From positions 295,526 through 359,525 of the forward strand of contig JADJYE010000041.1 of NCBI GenBank assembly GCA_016719945.1: a stretch of 64,000 nucleotides of DNA, in the 5' to 3' direction. This stretch comes from Polyangiaceae bacterium. Lineage in GTDB: Bacteria; Myxococcota_A; Polyangia; Polyangiales; Polyangiaceae. The position numbers and the translations under genes were made by a program. Positions 1-8,916 of this stretch are shown one piece after another. The notes under the pieces are model-generated. The model did no database searches. It had not been told where the DNA came from and saw nothing but the letters and a program-made list of their open reading frames with translations. How positions within the stretch are numbered: position 1 is the first letter of the stretch; each line of letters opens with the position of its first letter.

Positions 1-114
1 GCACGCCTGAAGCGGGATGGTCTCCAGCGTCGCGCACGCGCTCGCCACGGACATGGACGCGCCGAGCGAGAGCGCCGTCAGCGCTCTCGTCCAGCCGGAT
101 CGACGGCACCTCAA
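1..114 (-). CDS. Start of a putative lipoprotein (runs off window)
   Basis: An open frame of 38 codons starts at a TTG that overlaps the stop codon of the upstream PEGA protein (ATTGA) and runs off the left edge. The N-terminus is Arg-rich, then hydrophobic (LTALSLGASMSVASAC), which looks like a lipoprotein signal with Cys at about residue 27. The start/stop overlap suggests translational coupling as the third gene of the kinase-PEGA operon. Too little is visible to assign a family, and the TTG start is an inference. Confidence 0.4.
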   Translation of the reverse strand, partial: MRCRRSGWTRALTALSLGASMSVASACATLETIPLQAC

Positions 115-1556
115 TAGCGGAGCGACCATGTGCCTCCCACCTCCCAACCCTCGCCGAGCGGCGCCACGATCGGCGACAGAGACCAGCGCGGCCCGGCGCC
201 GCGCTCGGGGGCCAGCCGCGTCATCCCCTCGACGTCGGACGGCGCGTCCGATGGCTTCTTTTCCGTTCCTTGCTCACCGTCAGCGTCGCTCGGGGGCTGC
301 TTCGGCCCCGGGCTATCGAACAAGAACAGCCCGCCGCCGATCACGAGCGCGAGCCCCCCGACGCCTCCCACGACCACGCCCAGGGCGCGGAACTGGTCCC
401 GCTCGGTGGACGCCTCCTCGTATTCGGCTGCCTCGTCGGGAGAAATGGTGAAGGCCTGACGCTTGCGATCGATGTCCTGCGCGTCGGCCTGCCGAAAGAA
501 CGAGGTTCCGAGGATCACGCCGCCGCCGATCGCCGTCACCCCGCCTGCGATCATCATCCCGATCGCGGCGTCGCGCTGGCGCGTGGTCTTGAGGTCGAAC
601 GTCAAATTCTCGTTGGCTCCGGGCGCGACCTCGAGCGGACGCGCCTCGCTTTGATGACCTGACTTGGCGACGGAGATGAAATGCTTGCCGCTGCGCATGG
701 ATAGCGCCGTGGACTCGCCCATGTCGCGCCCGTCGAGGAAGATCGTCGCTCCCTCGGCCTCGATGTGGATCTTCGCCGGCTGCTCCTCGAGGTCGTAGGT
801 CTCGGGCGTGATCTGCCCTTCTTGCGCGGTGATGGCGAACTCTTTGGTGATGTAGCCGGGGGCCTCGACCCGCACGGTGTGACGGGTTGGCGTGACCTCC
901 ATCATGACCTGCGGGGGGGCGGGCGGAGAGCCGTCGATCGAGATCATCGCGCCGGGCGTCGTGGAGTCGATCGCGAGCTGCGTCTTCCTCACCACCGGCC
1001 CAACCGTCCCCGCGGTGGATGCCGCGGTCGTCGGAGCGCCGCCGAGCGCCTCGAGGCCCTTGATCGCGTCGGCGCGTCGGGCTCCGGTCTTCACCTCGCC
1101 CAGGTACGCCCGATAAAGCTCGATCGCCGCATCTTTGTCGGCCGCCGCGCCCGCCTCTGTGAAGCGCTTCTTATGGGCCTGGGCCAGCGAGAACAAGATG
1201 CTCGGTCGACCGCTCAGCGAATACGCCTGCTGAAACGCCTGAACGGCGGCGGTGAAGTCACCCTGCTCGTAGGCGCGCCCGCCGGCGTCGAAGACCGCCT
1301 TGGCCTTCGCGATGTCCTCGGGCGTAGGCTTCGTCGGGACAGGAGGGATCGCGCTCGGCTTCGCCGCCGCCGGCGCGGTCGGGGCGGGCGCGGGAGCGGA
1401 GGCGCTCGGCGGCGCGCTCGGTGCTGGCGGCCAAGGCTTGGGCGGCTGGGCTGGCTTGGGCTGGGCGGCGGCCACCCCGTGGATCGCCAAGAGGGCGAAG
1501 CCGGCGAGCATGAGCCCATGCCCGCGTGCGCCGAGAAGTGTGCCAGGGATGCGCAA
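111..1556 (-). CDS. Exported TPR/PEGA-domain membrane protein
   Basis: A 481-residue protein. It has a signal peptide ending near AAA-Q at residue 31, a Pro/Ala-rich linker (about 32-80), a TPR-like segment (about 85-165, 'YEQGDFTAAVQAFQQAY') and PEGA-type beta modules (about 190-325, with 'DSTTPGAMISIDG' and 'IFLDGRDMG'). Two C-terminal hydrophobic segments lie near 330-352 and 392-412. PEGA modules are surface or envelope domains common in Myxococcota. The TTG start directly follows the stop of the upstream Ser/Thr kinase gene, so the two are probably co-transcribed and may act in one envelope signalling system. An internal ATG 15 codons downstream is an alternative start but would shorten the signal peptide. 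The exact function is unknown. Confidence 0.8.
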   Translation of the reverse strand: MRIPGTLLGARGHGLMLAGFALLAIHGVAAAQPKPAQPPKPWPPAPSAPPSASAPAPAPTAPAAAKPSAIPPVPTKPTPEDIAKAKAVFDAGGRAYEQGDFTAAVQAFQQAYSLSGRPSILFSLAQAHKKRFTEAGAAADKDAAIELYRAYLGEVKTGARRADAIKGLEALGGAPTTAASTAGTVGPVVRKTQLAIDSTTPGAMISIDGSPPAPPQVMMEVTPTRHTVRVEAPGYITKEFAITAQEGQITPETYDLEEQPAKIHIEAEGATIFLDGRDMGESTALSMRSGKHFISVAKSGHQSEARPLEVAPGANENLTFDLKTTRQRDAAIGMMIAGGVTAIGGGVILGTSFFRQADAQDIDRKRQAFTISPDEAAEYEEASTERDQFRALGVVVGGVGGLALVIGGGLFLFDSPGPKQPPSDADGEQGTEKKPSDAPSDVEGMTRLAPERGAGPRWSLSPIVAPLGEGWEVGGTWSLRY

Positions 1557-3095
1557 TCAGAACTCTCCGTGCTCGGGCCGCGTGCGGGGCGCGACCTTCA
1601 GGGTGATGGCCTCCAAGACGTCGTCGGAGGGCGTGACCGTGAGCTTGTGCGGGAGATACCCGTTCTTCTTGAGGAGCAGCTCGATCTTCTCCGCGCCTCT
1701 CGGCAGCGTCAGCGGGTCGCCCGCGTTCCCCAGCTTGTCCTTGCCTCGCCACACCTCGGCCCCTTCCGGAAGCGTCTTGATCACGAGCTTCACCTCTTTG
1801 CTCGGCGCGATCGGCTGCGCCGAGGTCGCCTCGGCCACGGTCGGCGTCACCGTCGGGCCGGCGGGGGCCGGCGCGGTGGGCTCTGTCGGTGCCGCGCTGA
1901 CCTCGGTCGAGGCCGCGGCAGCTGGCGAGCTCGCGGAGGGCGCGTCTTGTCTCGCCGCGAGCGCTGCCACGACGACCCCGACGACCGCGAACGCCCCGCC
2001 CGCGACGCCCAGGGTCGCCCACGACACCTTCTTCTTCGAAGGCACGAGGCTCGGGTCGCGGATCGTCTCCGACGCGACGAGCGTATCGCTCGACTCGAGC
2101 TGGGCGATCGTCTTGTCGCCGAGCGAGCCGGGGGTCCTCGCGGGGTGCAGGGAAGGGCCCGGCTTCGACAGCGGATCGAGCTTGAGCGGGGTCGCGGACG
2201 AGAGATCGACGAGGCCCGCCGCCGCGGCTGCTCGCGCGAGGTCGTCGACCGCGTCGACGACGGACTTCGGGCGGCGCTCCGGATCTTTGTCGAGCATCTT
2301 CAGGATGGGCGCATCCAGCGGCGCGAGGCTCGGCTCGACCGAGCTCGGTCGGGGCGGTGGCGTGTTGAGGTGCTGGACCATGATGCTCATCACGGTCTCT
2401 CCGTCGAACGGCACACGACCCGACAGCAGCTGATAGACCATCACGCCGAACGAGTAGACGTCCGAGCGCGGGTCGATGTCCTTGCCGTGGACCTGCTCGG
2501 GCGACATGTAGAGCGGGGTGCCCATCGGGACGCCGGGCCGCGTCACGCTGGCACTCTCGCTGCCCGGCGTCGCGAGCTTCGCGATCCCGAAGTCGAGCAG
2601 CTTGGGGATCACCTGGTGATCTTCGTCGAACGTGAGGAAGATGTTCTCCGGCTTGATGTCGCGGTGCGTGATCCCCGCGGCGTGCGCGGCGCCGAGGGCG
2701 CGCGCGACCGGGCGCAGGATCGGGAGCGCCTCCCCGATCGTCAGCCTGCGCCTCGCGTGAAGGGCGCGGTCGAGCGGCTGCCCCTCGAGCAGCTCCATCA
2801 CGAAGTACTGCCGGCCGTCGTCGAGCTTTCCGAAGCTGAAGATGTCGATGATGTTCTTGTGCCGGATCTGGTTGACCGCGCGCGCCTCGGAGATGAACCG
2901 CGTCACCACCTCGGGGTTCGCGGACAGCTCGCGCTTGAGCACCTTGATGGCCGCGCTCTTGCCGATCACCGGGTGGATCGCGCGGTACACCGTGCCGAAC
3001 CCACCTTGGCCGAGCAGCTCGGTGATCTCGTACTCGCCGATGGGCGAGCCGGGCTTGAGGCGCGAGCCGTCTTCGTCGTCGACACCGGCCGGCAT
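1557..3095 (-). CDS. Transmembrane Ser/Thr protein kinase with C-terminal PEGA domain
   Basis: A 512-residue Hanks-type kinase. The kinase domain covers about residues 22-290: glycine loop LGQGGFGTV (28-36), ATP-binding Lys51 in AIKVLK, catalytic HRDIKPEN (144-151), DFG (168-170) and GTPLYMSPE (192-200). A Pro/Ser-rich juxtamembrane stretch is followed by one membrane segment (about 358-381), an Ala/Pro/Thr-rich linker and a PEGA module (about 440-508). The kinase should therefore be cytoplasmic and the PEGA domain periplasmic. It starts at ATG and is immediately followed by the TPR/PEGA gene, forming an operon that diverges from the esterase gene to its right. Confidence 0.93.
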   Translation of the reverse strand: MPAGVDDEDGSRLKPGSPIGEYEITELLGQGGFGTVYRAIHPVIGKSAAIKVLKRELSANPEVVTRFISEARAVNQIRHKNIIDIFSFGKLDDGRQYFVMELLEGQPLDRALHARRRLTIGEALPILRPVARALGAAHAAGITHRDIKPENIFLTFDEDHQVIPKLLDFGIAKLATPGSESASVTRPGVPMGTPLYMSPEQVHGKDIDPRSDVYSFGVMVYQLLSGRVPFDGETVMSIMVQHLNTPPPRPSSVEPSLAPLDAPILKMLDKDPERRPKSVVDAVDDLARAAAAAGLVDLSSATPLKLDPLSKPGPSLHPARTPGSLGDKTIAQLESSDTLVASETIRDPSLVPSKKKVSWATLGVAGGAFAVVGVVVAALAARQDAPSASSPAAAASTEVSAAPTEPTAPAPAGPTVTPTVAEATSAQPIAPSKEVKLVIKTLPEGAEVWRGKDKLGNAGDPLTLPRGAEKIELLLKKNGYLPHKLTVTPSDDVLEAITLKVAPRTRPEHGEF

Positions 3096-3192
3096 CCGTC
3101 GAGGTTAACAAGCCCGGCGCGGGCCGTCCTCATGTCGATCGGTGAGCGGAGAGGTTGCGGCGGGGCCAGCTCCAGTCGAGCATCCACCCGCT

Positions 3193-4259
3193 ATGCCTCA
3201 GCGTTCAGCCCCTGCCTTCTTCGCAGCGTTCCTGCTCGTTGCTTGCGGTGACACCGAAGCGACCACGGGCGGCGGGGGCGCCGGCACCGGCGGTGACGTG
3301 GGGTCGGGCGGTGAGCCCGGGAGCGGCGGCGGAGGGCAGGGTGAAGGGGGAACGGTCGCTGCAGGCGGCGCTCCCAGCGGCGGAGGCGGCACCGCCTCGA
3401 CGGGGGGCGGCGGCGAGGGGGGAGGCGGCACGGTGATCGGCTGCCTCACCGACGTTGCTGCGGGGCACCACGAGGTCACGTGCGACGGCGGCATCGCCTA
3501 CGACGTCGAGATCCCGAGCGCGTGCGTGCAGGGTGGCTGCGGTCTGATCGTGGACCTCCACGGCTACACGATGACCGGTGACTCCGAGGACGAGAACACC
3601 GGGATGCGCGCGCTGGGGCAGGCGAACGGTTACGTCGTCGTGCAGCCCACCGCACCGAAGGACAACCTGCAGCAGCCGAGCTGGGACCAAGCCACGCACG
3701 TGCCGCTCGTCTACGCGTTCCTCTCGGATCTTGCGGGCTCGCTCGACATCGACCCGGCGCGCATCCACGCGATGGGCTTCTCGCAGGGCGGCGGGATGAC
3801 GCTGCGGCTGCTGTGCACCCACGCCGATTTCTTCGCGTCGGGCGCTCCGATCGGCGCGCTCGAGGGCTGCGAGTTGAAGGGGCGAACGCGCCGAGCGAAG
3901 AGGTCGACATCCTCCAAGTCCACGGACACACCGACGCGGTCGTGAGCTTCGACGCGGTCGCCATCCCGCAGCGGGACGCGATCCTGGGCGGCTTCTCCTT
4001 CGGCGCGCCGTCGATCATCGAACAGGACGCTGGGCACACCGCGACCCGCTGGCTGACGCCGAGCGCGACGGTCTTCGAGTTTTGGGAGCACGACTACGAG
4101 ACCTCGGCGACCGTCGTCTTCGTGGGGCTCGACGGTCACTGCGTCCCGGGGGGCGATGACTTCGACGGCCTGCCAGCCGGCTACTCCTGCGAGGACGTCG
4201 GGACGTTCGTGTTCGGCGAGCTGGCGATGCTGTTCTTCCTTGCGCACCCGAAGGGGTGA
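3193..4259 (+). pseudogene. Esterase/PHB-depolymerase-like lipoprotein, one-base frameshift
   Basis: Two overlapping frames together encode one alpha/beta-hydrolase lipoprotein. The N-terminus has a lipobox (FLLVAC) and a long Gly-rich linker. The first frame then carries the oxyanion region (VDLHGYTMTGDS) and the nucleophile elbow GFSQGG. The second frame carries HGHTD and GLDGHCVPG, which hold the expected acidic and His residues. The frame changes at a GGGG run (3879-3882); one extra G there joins the two halves without a gap (GCELKGANAPSEE). This resembles the LpqC/PHB-depolymerase-like extracellular esterases. As written, the product would lose the catalytic His. A read error at the homopolymer is as likely as a true mutation. 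Confidence 0.75.
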
Positions 4260-4327
4260 GGTCAGGCTGCGACCCCGTGGATTTGTTGAGCGGCTTGTGA
4301 AATAGTGCCGCCGTTCGAGCCCAGAAT

Positions 4328-5257
4328 ATGAGCGAAATCTCGAAGAGCCCCAAGAAGTCTGCCTCGCCCGCGAAGAGCATGCGCGGCGAAGAGCTGAAGG
4401 TCCGTCACGCACCGTCCGTTTCCAGCGGTGCGTCGAGCACGTGGTCGCCCGGCGCGGTCGCGATCGTCATCGCCGCCGGCTTCGGCCTCGGCGGTCTCGG
4501 CGGGTACCTGATGGGTCACCCCGCCGACGCGGTGACAGCCTCGAAGGACTCGTCGTCCGCCTCGGCGGCGGCGCCGCAAGGCAAGGCCGCCGCCCCGGGC
4601 GGCAACCAGCAGCAGGTTCAGGGTCAGAAGGGGCAGCCTCCGGCGGCTCCGCCGCAACCTGGCGCGTACATCCCTCTCGCGGCGTGGACGCCGAAGGAGG
4701 GGCCCGACAACGCCAAGGTCACGATCATAGAATTTAGCGACTTCCAATGACCGCACTGCGCGAGGGTCGGTCCGACTCTCAAGGAAGTTGCGAAGGCGTA
4801 CGAGGGCCAGGTCGCCGTGCACTTGCGGCACTTCCCTCTCCCGTCCCATGGCAGGGCGGAGCCCGCGTCGCGGGCGACCCAGGCGGCGCAGCGCCAGGGT
4901 AAGGGTCTGGAGATGGCGGACAAGATCTTCGCCAACATGAAGGCGCTGACGGACGACGATCTCGTCAAGTACGCGACGGAGCTCGGCCTCGACGTCGAGA
5001 AGTTCAAGACCGACTTCGCCAGCCCGGAGGTCAAGGACGAGGTAGCCAAGGACGCCCAGGCGGGTCGTTCCGCGGGTGTTCGAGGCACGCCGTCGATCTT
5101 CGTGAACGGCAAGCGGTTCACCGGCCAGCGCACCCTCGACGGGTTCAAGCCGGTCATCGAAGAGGAGATCGCCGCGGCCGACGCCCTCATGAAGGGTGGC
5201 ACCTCGGCAGACAAGGTCTACGAGGCGCGCTCGAAGGCCAACGCCGGCGCCAAGTAG
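4328..5257 (+). CDS. DsbA-family thioredoxin-fold selenoprotein (in-frame UGA = Sec141)
   Basis: The reading frame continues across a TGA at 4748-4750 and gives a 309-residue protein. Residues 1-40 are polar and cytoplasmic, one membrane segment covers about 41-62, a Gln/Ala/Pro linker follows, and the rest is a DsbA/thioredoxin-like domain. The UGA falls exactly at the first Cys of the CxxC active site: IIEFSDFQ-U-PHC, where the family normally has FSDFxCPxC. Both flanks match the family: VGPTLKEV just after the active site, RHFPLP, and the cis-Pro loop GVRGTPSIFVNGK near the end. A hairpin fitting a bacterial SECIS follows the UGA. The predicted role is periplasmic thiol/disulfide exchange with Sec141-Cys144. 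If UGA were a true stop, the product would be an anchor lacking any catalytic domain. Confidence 0.85.
4762..4780 (+). promoter_or_regulatory. Predicted bacterial SECIS hairpin of the DsbA-like selenoprotein
   Basis: A 7-bp stem, GAGGGTC (4762-4768) with GACTCTC (4774-4780) including one G-U pair, closes a five-base loop GGTCC. The stem starts 12 nt after the TGA and the loop 19 nt after it. Bacterial SECIS elements lie just downstream of the UGA, with a small apical loop carrying G at its first positions, and the E. coli fdhF loop contains GGUCU. The match in position and loop sequence supports Sec insertion by SelB. Confidence 0.75.
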
Positions 5258-5419
5258 GATCGCCTCTCGGCTCTGTTGAACGCCCGTGGGCCGCATGGCC
5301 TGCGGGCGTTCGCGCATGCTCTGCGCCACCTCGAGCCCAGCGCTGGGCGTGGGCCTGGAGCGCGAAGCTCGGCGGACCTCGAACGGCTCGAGGAACGCTT
5401 CCTGCAAGCTACGACGGCC

Positions 5420-7105
5420 GTGCCAGCACGACGCGTCGCCGCGCCGCTCATGGGCCTGCTCGGGGTGATGGTTGCGGCGTGTGGCGACAGCGCCCCGCCC
5501 GGGACCGGAGGTGGAGCGGACGGCGGTGGAGGCTCGCAGATCGAGCTGCCGCCCCCCCTCGACCCCATCGAGCCGGTCGCGCCGACCGACACCGAGAGGT
5601 TCCGCGCCTCGGGCGCCTGCAACCAGTGCCACCTCGCCAATGACGGCGTGCTCATGCGCGACCCGACCACGGGGGAAGACCTGTCGCCCGGCGGACAGTG
5701 GCGGGCCTCGATGATGGCGCTCGCCGCTCGCGACCCCTTCTACCTCGCGGTGTTGAGTGAGCAGCTGGAGCTCTCCGACGACGTCGAGGCCGTCGAGGCG
5801 ATCTGCATCCGGTGCCACGCGCCGGCCGGGTCGGAGGAGGCCAGCGAAGCAGGCGTGCACCTCGGTCTCGAGGAGCTGCTGGCGGGCGACAGCGCCGCCG
5901 CGAACCTCGGCCGTGACGGCGTGACCTGCTCGCTCTGCCATCAGATCTCCGAGAGCAACCTGGGCGAGATCGAGAGCTTCACGGGAGGGTTCGAGGTCGG
6001 CTTCGGGCGCCAGATGTTCGGTCCGCACGAGGGGCCGCGCACCGACCCGATGCAGTTCTTCGTCGAGTACACGCCGACCTACTCCGAGCACATCAACTCG
6101 AGCGAGCTGTGCGCGACCTGCCACACGGTGATCATCCCCGTCGTGGAGGGCGGTGAGCATGTCGGCGACTTCGTCGAGCAGGCGCCCTACTTCGAATGGC
6201 TCAACTCGTCCCTCGGCTCGACCCCGTGCAGGACGTGCCACCTGCCGGTGGTCGACGCGACCGGCGCGGCCCTCGCCACTCCGATCGCGACCTACCCCGA
6301 AGCCCTGCCGACCCGCGAGCCCTTCGGGGTCCACTCATTCGAAGGCGCGAACGCGTACATGCTGACCATGCTCTCAGAGAACGTGGAGTGGACGGGCGCC
6401 GACGTCAGCGCTGGCGAGCTCCAGGCGGCCGCAGCTCGCAGCCTTCGGCACCTCGAGACCGCGGCGACGCTCGACGTGAGCGCCAGCTCGACGGCAGGGG
6501 GGCACGAGGTCGCCGTGCTCGTCGAGAACCAGACGGCGCACAAGCTGCCGACCGGGTACCCGGGGCGGCGCCTGTGGCTCCACGTGATCGCCAAGGACTC
6601 GGCGGGCTCCACGGTGTTCGAATCCGGAGGGTGGAACGAGCGCGGAGAGATCGTGGACGGTGGCGGTGAGTCGATGGAGCCGGGCGCCGCGATGTTCCCG
6701 CATGTCGACGAGGTGACCAGCGAAGCGCAGGTCGCGCTGTGGGAGTCGGTGCCAGGGGACTGGGCGGGAGAGCCGACGTACGTCCCCCTCGCTGCCGTCG
6801 CGTACGTGAAGGACAACCGCATCCTGCCGAGCGGCTGGGAGGACGATGGCCCCTACACCGACTGGACCCATCCCGTGGGCACGTCGAGCGACGTCTCGTT
6901 CGGGCCCGGGCGGGATCAGGTCCGCTTCACCGTCCCGTCCTCGAGCGCGACGGTCGTCGTGGAGCTCGTCTATCAGACGATGCCGCCGGGCCAACGCGAC
7001 CACCTCGCTCGCGTCGCCACGCCGGCGGCGGTGCGCTTCACCCAGATGGCCGAGGGCGTGTCGCCCGAGCCCCTCGTGATCGCGCGGGTCGAGCAGCCGC
7101 TCTGA
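5420..7105 (+). CDS. Five-haem c-type cytochrome lipoprotein
   Basis: About 561 residues from a GTG chosen because it gives a compact lipoprotein signal ending in MVAAC; the frame stays open upstream, so the start is uncertain. A Gly-rich linker follows, then five CxxCH haem-binding motifs: CNQCH, CIRCH, CSLCH, CATCH and CRTCH. The C-terminal third has no further motif and looks beta-rich (VAVLVENQTAHKLPTGYPG, a pattern seen at the end of multihaem cytochromes). The protein should be exported and lipid-anchored, acting in periplasmic or surface electron transfer. A CcmH-like maturation gene follows 62 bp downstream. The electron donor or acceptor cannot be inferred. Confidence 0.82.
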   Translation: MPARRVAAPLMGLLGVMVAACGDSAPPGTGGGADGGGGSQIELPPPLDPIEPVAPTDTERFRASGACNQCHLANDGVLMRDPTTGEDLSPGGQWRASMMALAARDPFYLAVLSEQLELSDDVEAVEAICIRCHAPAGSEEASEAGVHLGLEELLAGDSAAANLGRDGVTCSLCHQISESNLGEIESFTGGFEVGFGRQMFGPHEGPRTDPMQFFVEYTPTYSEHINSSELCATCHTVIIPVVEGGEHVGDFVEQAPYFEWLNSSLGSTPCRTCHLPVVDATGAALATPIATYPEALPTREPFGVHSFEGANAYMLTMLSENVEWTGADVSAGELQAAAARSLRHLETAATLDVSASSTAGGHEVAVLVENQTAHKLPTGYPGRRLWLHVIAKDSAGSTVFESGGWNERGEIVDGGGESMEPGAAMFPHVDEVTSEAQVALWESVPGDWAGEPTYVPLAAVAYVKDNRILPSGWEDDGPYTDWTHPVGTSSDVSFGPGRDQVRFTVPSSSATVVVELVYQTMPPGQRDHLARVATPAAVRFTQMAEGVSPEPLVIARVEQPL

Positions 7106-7167
7106 GCGCTCGCGGCGTACCCGCACGTCACGTTGCTCGCCTCTGCTTCGTGGGTAAGCCTTCTGGC

Positions 7168-7638
7168 ATGAGCTCCGTCGTTCTCCGGATCGTCGTCGTG
7201 GTCGCGTTCGCGCTCGCGCTGCAGAGCCTCTGCTCTCCCGCGCTCGGCCACGCCGCGGACGCGTCGGCCCTCGAGAGCCGCTTGATGGCTCCGTGCTGCT
7301 GGGAGCAAACCCTCGATGTGCACCAATCGCCGCTCGCCGAGCAGCTCCGCGCAGAGATCCGCGCGAGGCTCGCTGCCGGCGAGACCGAGGCGGCCATCGA
7401 GGCGGACCTCATCGCTCGCTACGGCGAGCGAGTGAGCGCGCTGCGCGATCCGGGCGTTCTCGGCGGGGCGATGCTGGCCATCGGGGCTCTCGGGCTCGCC
7501 GCGATCCTTGCGCTCGCCTTCGCGATCCGGCGCTGGACCCGCAAGGGTGCAGAGCGGGCTCGCGAGGCGTCGCCCGCCCCGCACAAGGCCCGAGACGCAG
7601 AGGACGATCGCCTCGACGACGAGCTCGCGGCGATGTGA
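7168..7638 (+). CDS. CcmH/CycL-like cytochrome c biogenesis protein
   Basis: A 156-residue protein with a signal peptide (ending about LGHA), a short periplasmic helical domain, one membrane segment (about 95-115, MLAIGALGLAAILALAF) and an Arg/Lys-rich cytoplasmic tail. The small domain resembles CcmH, which handles apocytochrome CxxCH thiols: LMAPCCWEQTLDVHQSP followed by LRAEIRARLAAGETEAAIEADLIARYGERV. The usual LRCxxCQ motif is replaced by adjacent cysteines (PCCW), so the redox chemistry may differ. Its place directly after the multihaem cytochrome gene fits a maturation role. Confidence 0.72.
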   Translation: MSSVVLRIVVVVAFALALQSLCSPALGHAADASALESRLMAPCCWEQTLDVHQSPLAEQLRAEIRARLAAGETEAAIEADLIARYGERVSALRDPGVLGGAMLAIGALGLAAILALAFAIRRWTRKGAERAREASPAPHKARDAEDDRLDDELAAM

Positions 7639-7729
7639 GCGCTCCACACAAACCGACCGCAGCGACCGGTCGTGCATGGACACCTGGCGCCGAATCGGGC
7701 AAACGCGCTCGCGACCCAAGGAGACCTCC

Positions 7730-8909
7730 ATGCTCGGTGCACTCACCCGCCGTACGTCGATCGTCGTTTGCCGCGTGCAGCAGCACCAGCGAGAACGTCT
7801 CGGAGCCGACGGCCACCGCCGTCCCCACGATGACCAGCGACGCGCCGCCGCAGACCCCGACGGCGACCGCGACCGCGACGACGGCCGCGCCCCCCGCGCC
7901 CGCGCCGAAGCTCGACCTCGAGGCGGCCGTGAAGAAATACGTCGACGAGTCGGCCGCCGCCTGGGCCGGCAAGGACGCGCCGAAGCTGACCGCCCTGTAC
8001 GCCGCCGACGGCGCCATGGTGATGCACGGGCCGAGGGGCACGCACGAGGCGAAGCCCGCGGACGCCGAGAAGCAGCTCGCTGGCTATTTCGCGGCGTTCC
8101 CTGACGCGAAGGTCACCTACACGCGCGTCGTCGCCCAAGGCAGCATGGCGGTCGCCGAGTGGGTCTTCACCGGGACGCACAAAGCAGACTTCATGGGCCA
8201 GAAGGCCACCAACAAGAAGACCGGTTACAAGGGAGTGAGCGTCGTGGTCTTCAGCAACGACGGCAAGGTGAAGCGCGACACCGCGTACTTCGACGCCGGC
8301 ACCATGATGGGGCAGCTGGGCTTGGGACCGAAGGGCCAGCCGGTGCGGCCGGTCGAGGCCACGCCGACGGTGCCCGCCGTGATGATGATCTCGAAGGCGT
8401 CGGACGCTCCGGCCTCAGACGCCGCCTTCAGGGCGTGGCTCTCGGCGAACGAGAAGGGGGACGCGAAGGCTGTGCTCGCGCTCGCGGCGGACGACGTCGT
8501 GATCTCGAGCCAATACATGCCGGCCGACACGAAATCGAAGAAGGCGCTCGAGAAGGAGCTCGCTGAAGCGATGAAGGCCTTCGTGGATCAGAAGAACACG
8601 ATCGCCGGCTGCGTCGCCGTGGCCGATCTGGTCGCGTGTGAGTACACCTGGCAAGCGACCTGGAAGGGCCCGGCGATGGGCATGAAGCCGACGGGCAAGA
8701 CCGGCAGCGTGCACTCGCTCGAGGTGGGGCAGTTCAAGGACGGCAAGCTGGTCCGCGCCGTCGGCTACGCCAACGGCGCCGAGTTCGCCGCGTCGTTCGG
8801 GCTGATGGATGACAAGGCGAAGCCGGGAGCGGAGGCGAAGAAGCCCGAGGCCGCGAAGCCCGAAGCCGCGCAGCCCGACGCGACGAAGCCCGAGGCGAAG
8901 AAGCCCTGA
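7730..8909 (+). CDS. Lipoprotein with two SnoaL-like (NTF2-fold) domains, frameshift near start
   Basis: The body holds two NTF2/SnoaL-type repeats. The first runs from about LDLEAAVKKYVDES to KRDTAYFDAGTMM and the second from ASDAAFRAWLSANEKGD to GKLVRAVGYANGAEF. A Lys/Pro/Glu/Ala repeat tail ends the protein. The only convincing start is the ATG at 7730, preceded by a strong ribosome site (AAGGAG), but it lies one frame off. Dropping one T from TTT at 7767-7769 gives MLGALTRRTSIVVAAC, a proper lipoprotein signal. I therefore treat the gene as intact apart from a one-base error or mutation. The family includes polyketide-cyclase-like and ester-dienelactone proteins; the function here is unknown. 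Confidence 0.75.
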
Positions 8910-8916
8910 CGCCCGC

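Noticed and set aside
765..3251. 828-codon plus-strand ORF opposite the kinase and PEGA genes
   Set aside because: Arg/Gly/Asp-rich composition without any domain; it mirrors well-supported minus-strand genes in high-GC DNA.
3870..3890. Programmed -1 frameshift in the esterase gene
   Set aside because: No X-XXY-YYZ slippery site in frame and no reason for a secreted esterase to use one; one missing G in a GGGG run explains it more simply.
7765..7775. Selenocysteine or recoding in the SnoaL-like lipoprotein
   Set aside because: The break is a frame change at TTT, not an in-frame TGA.
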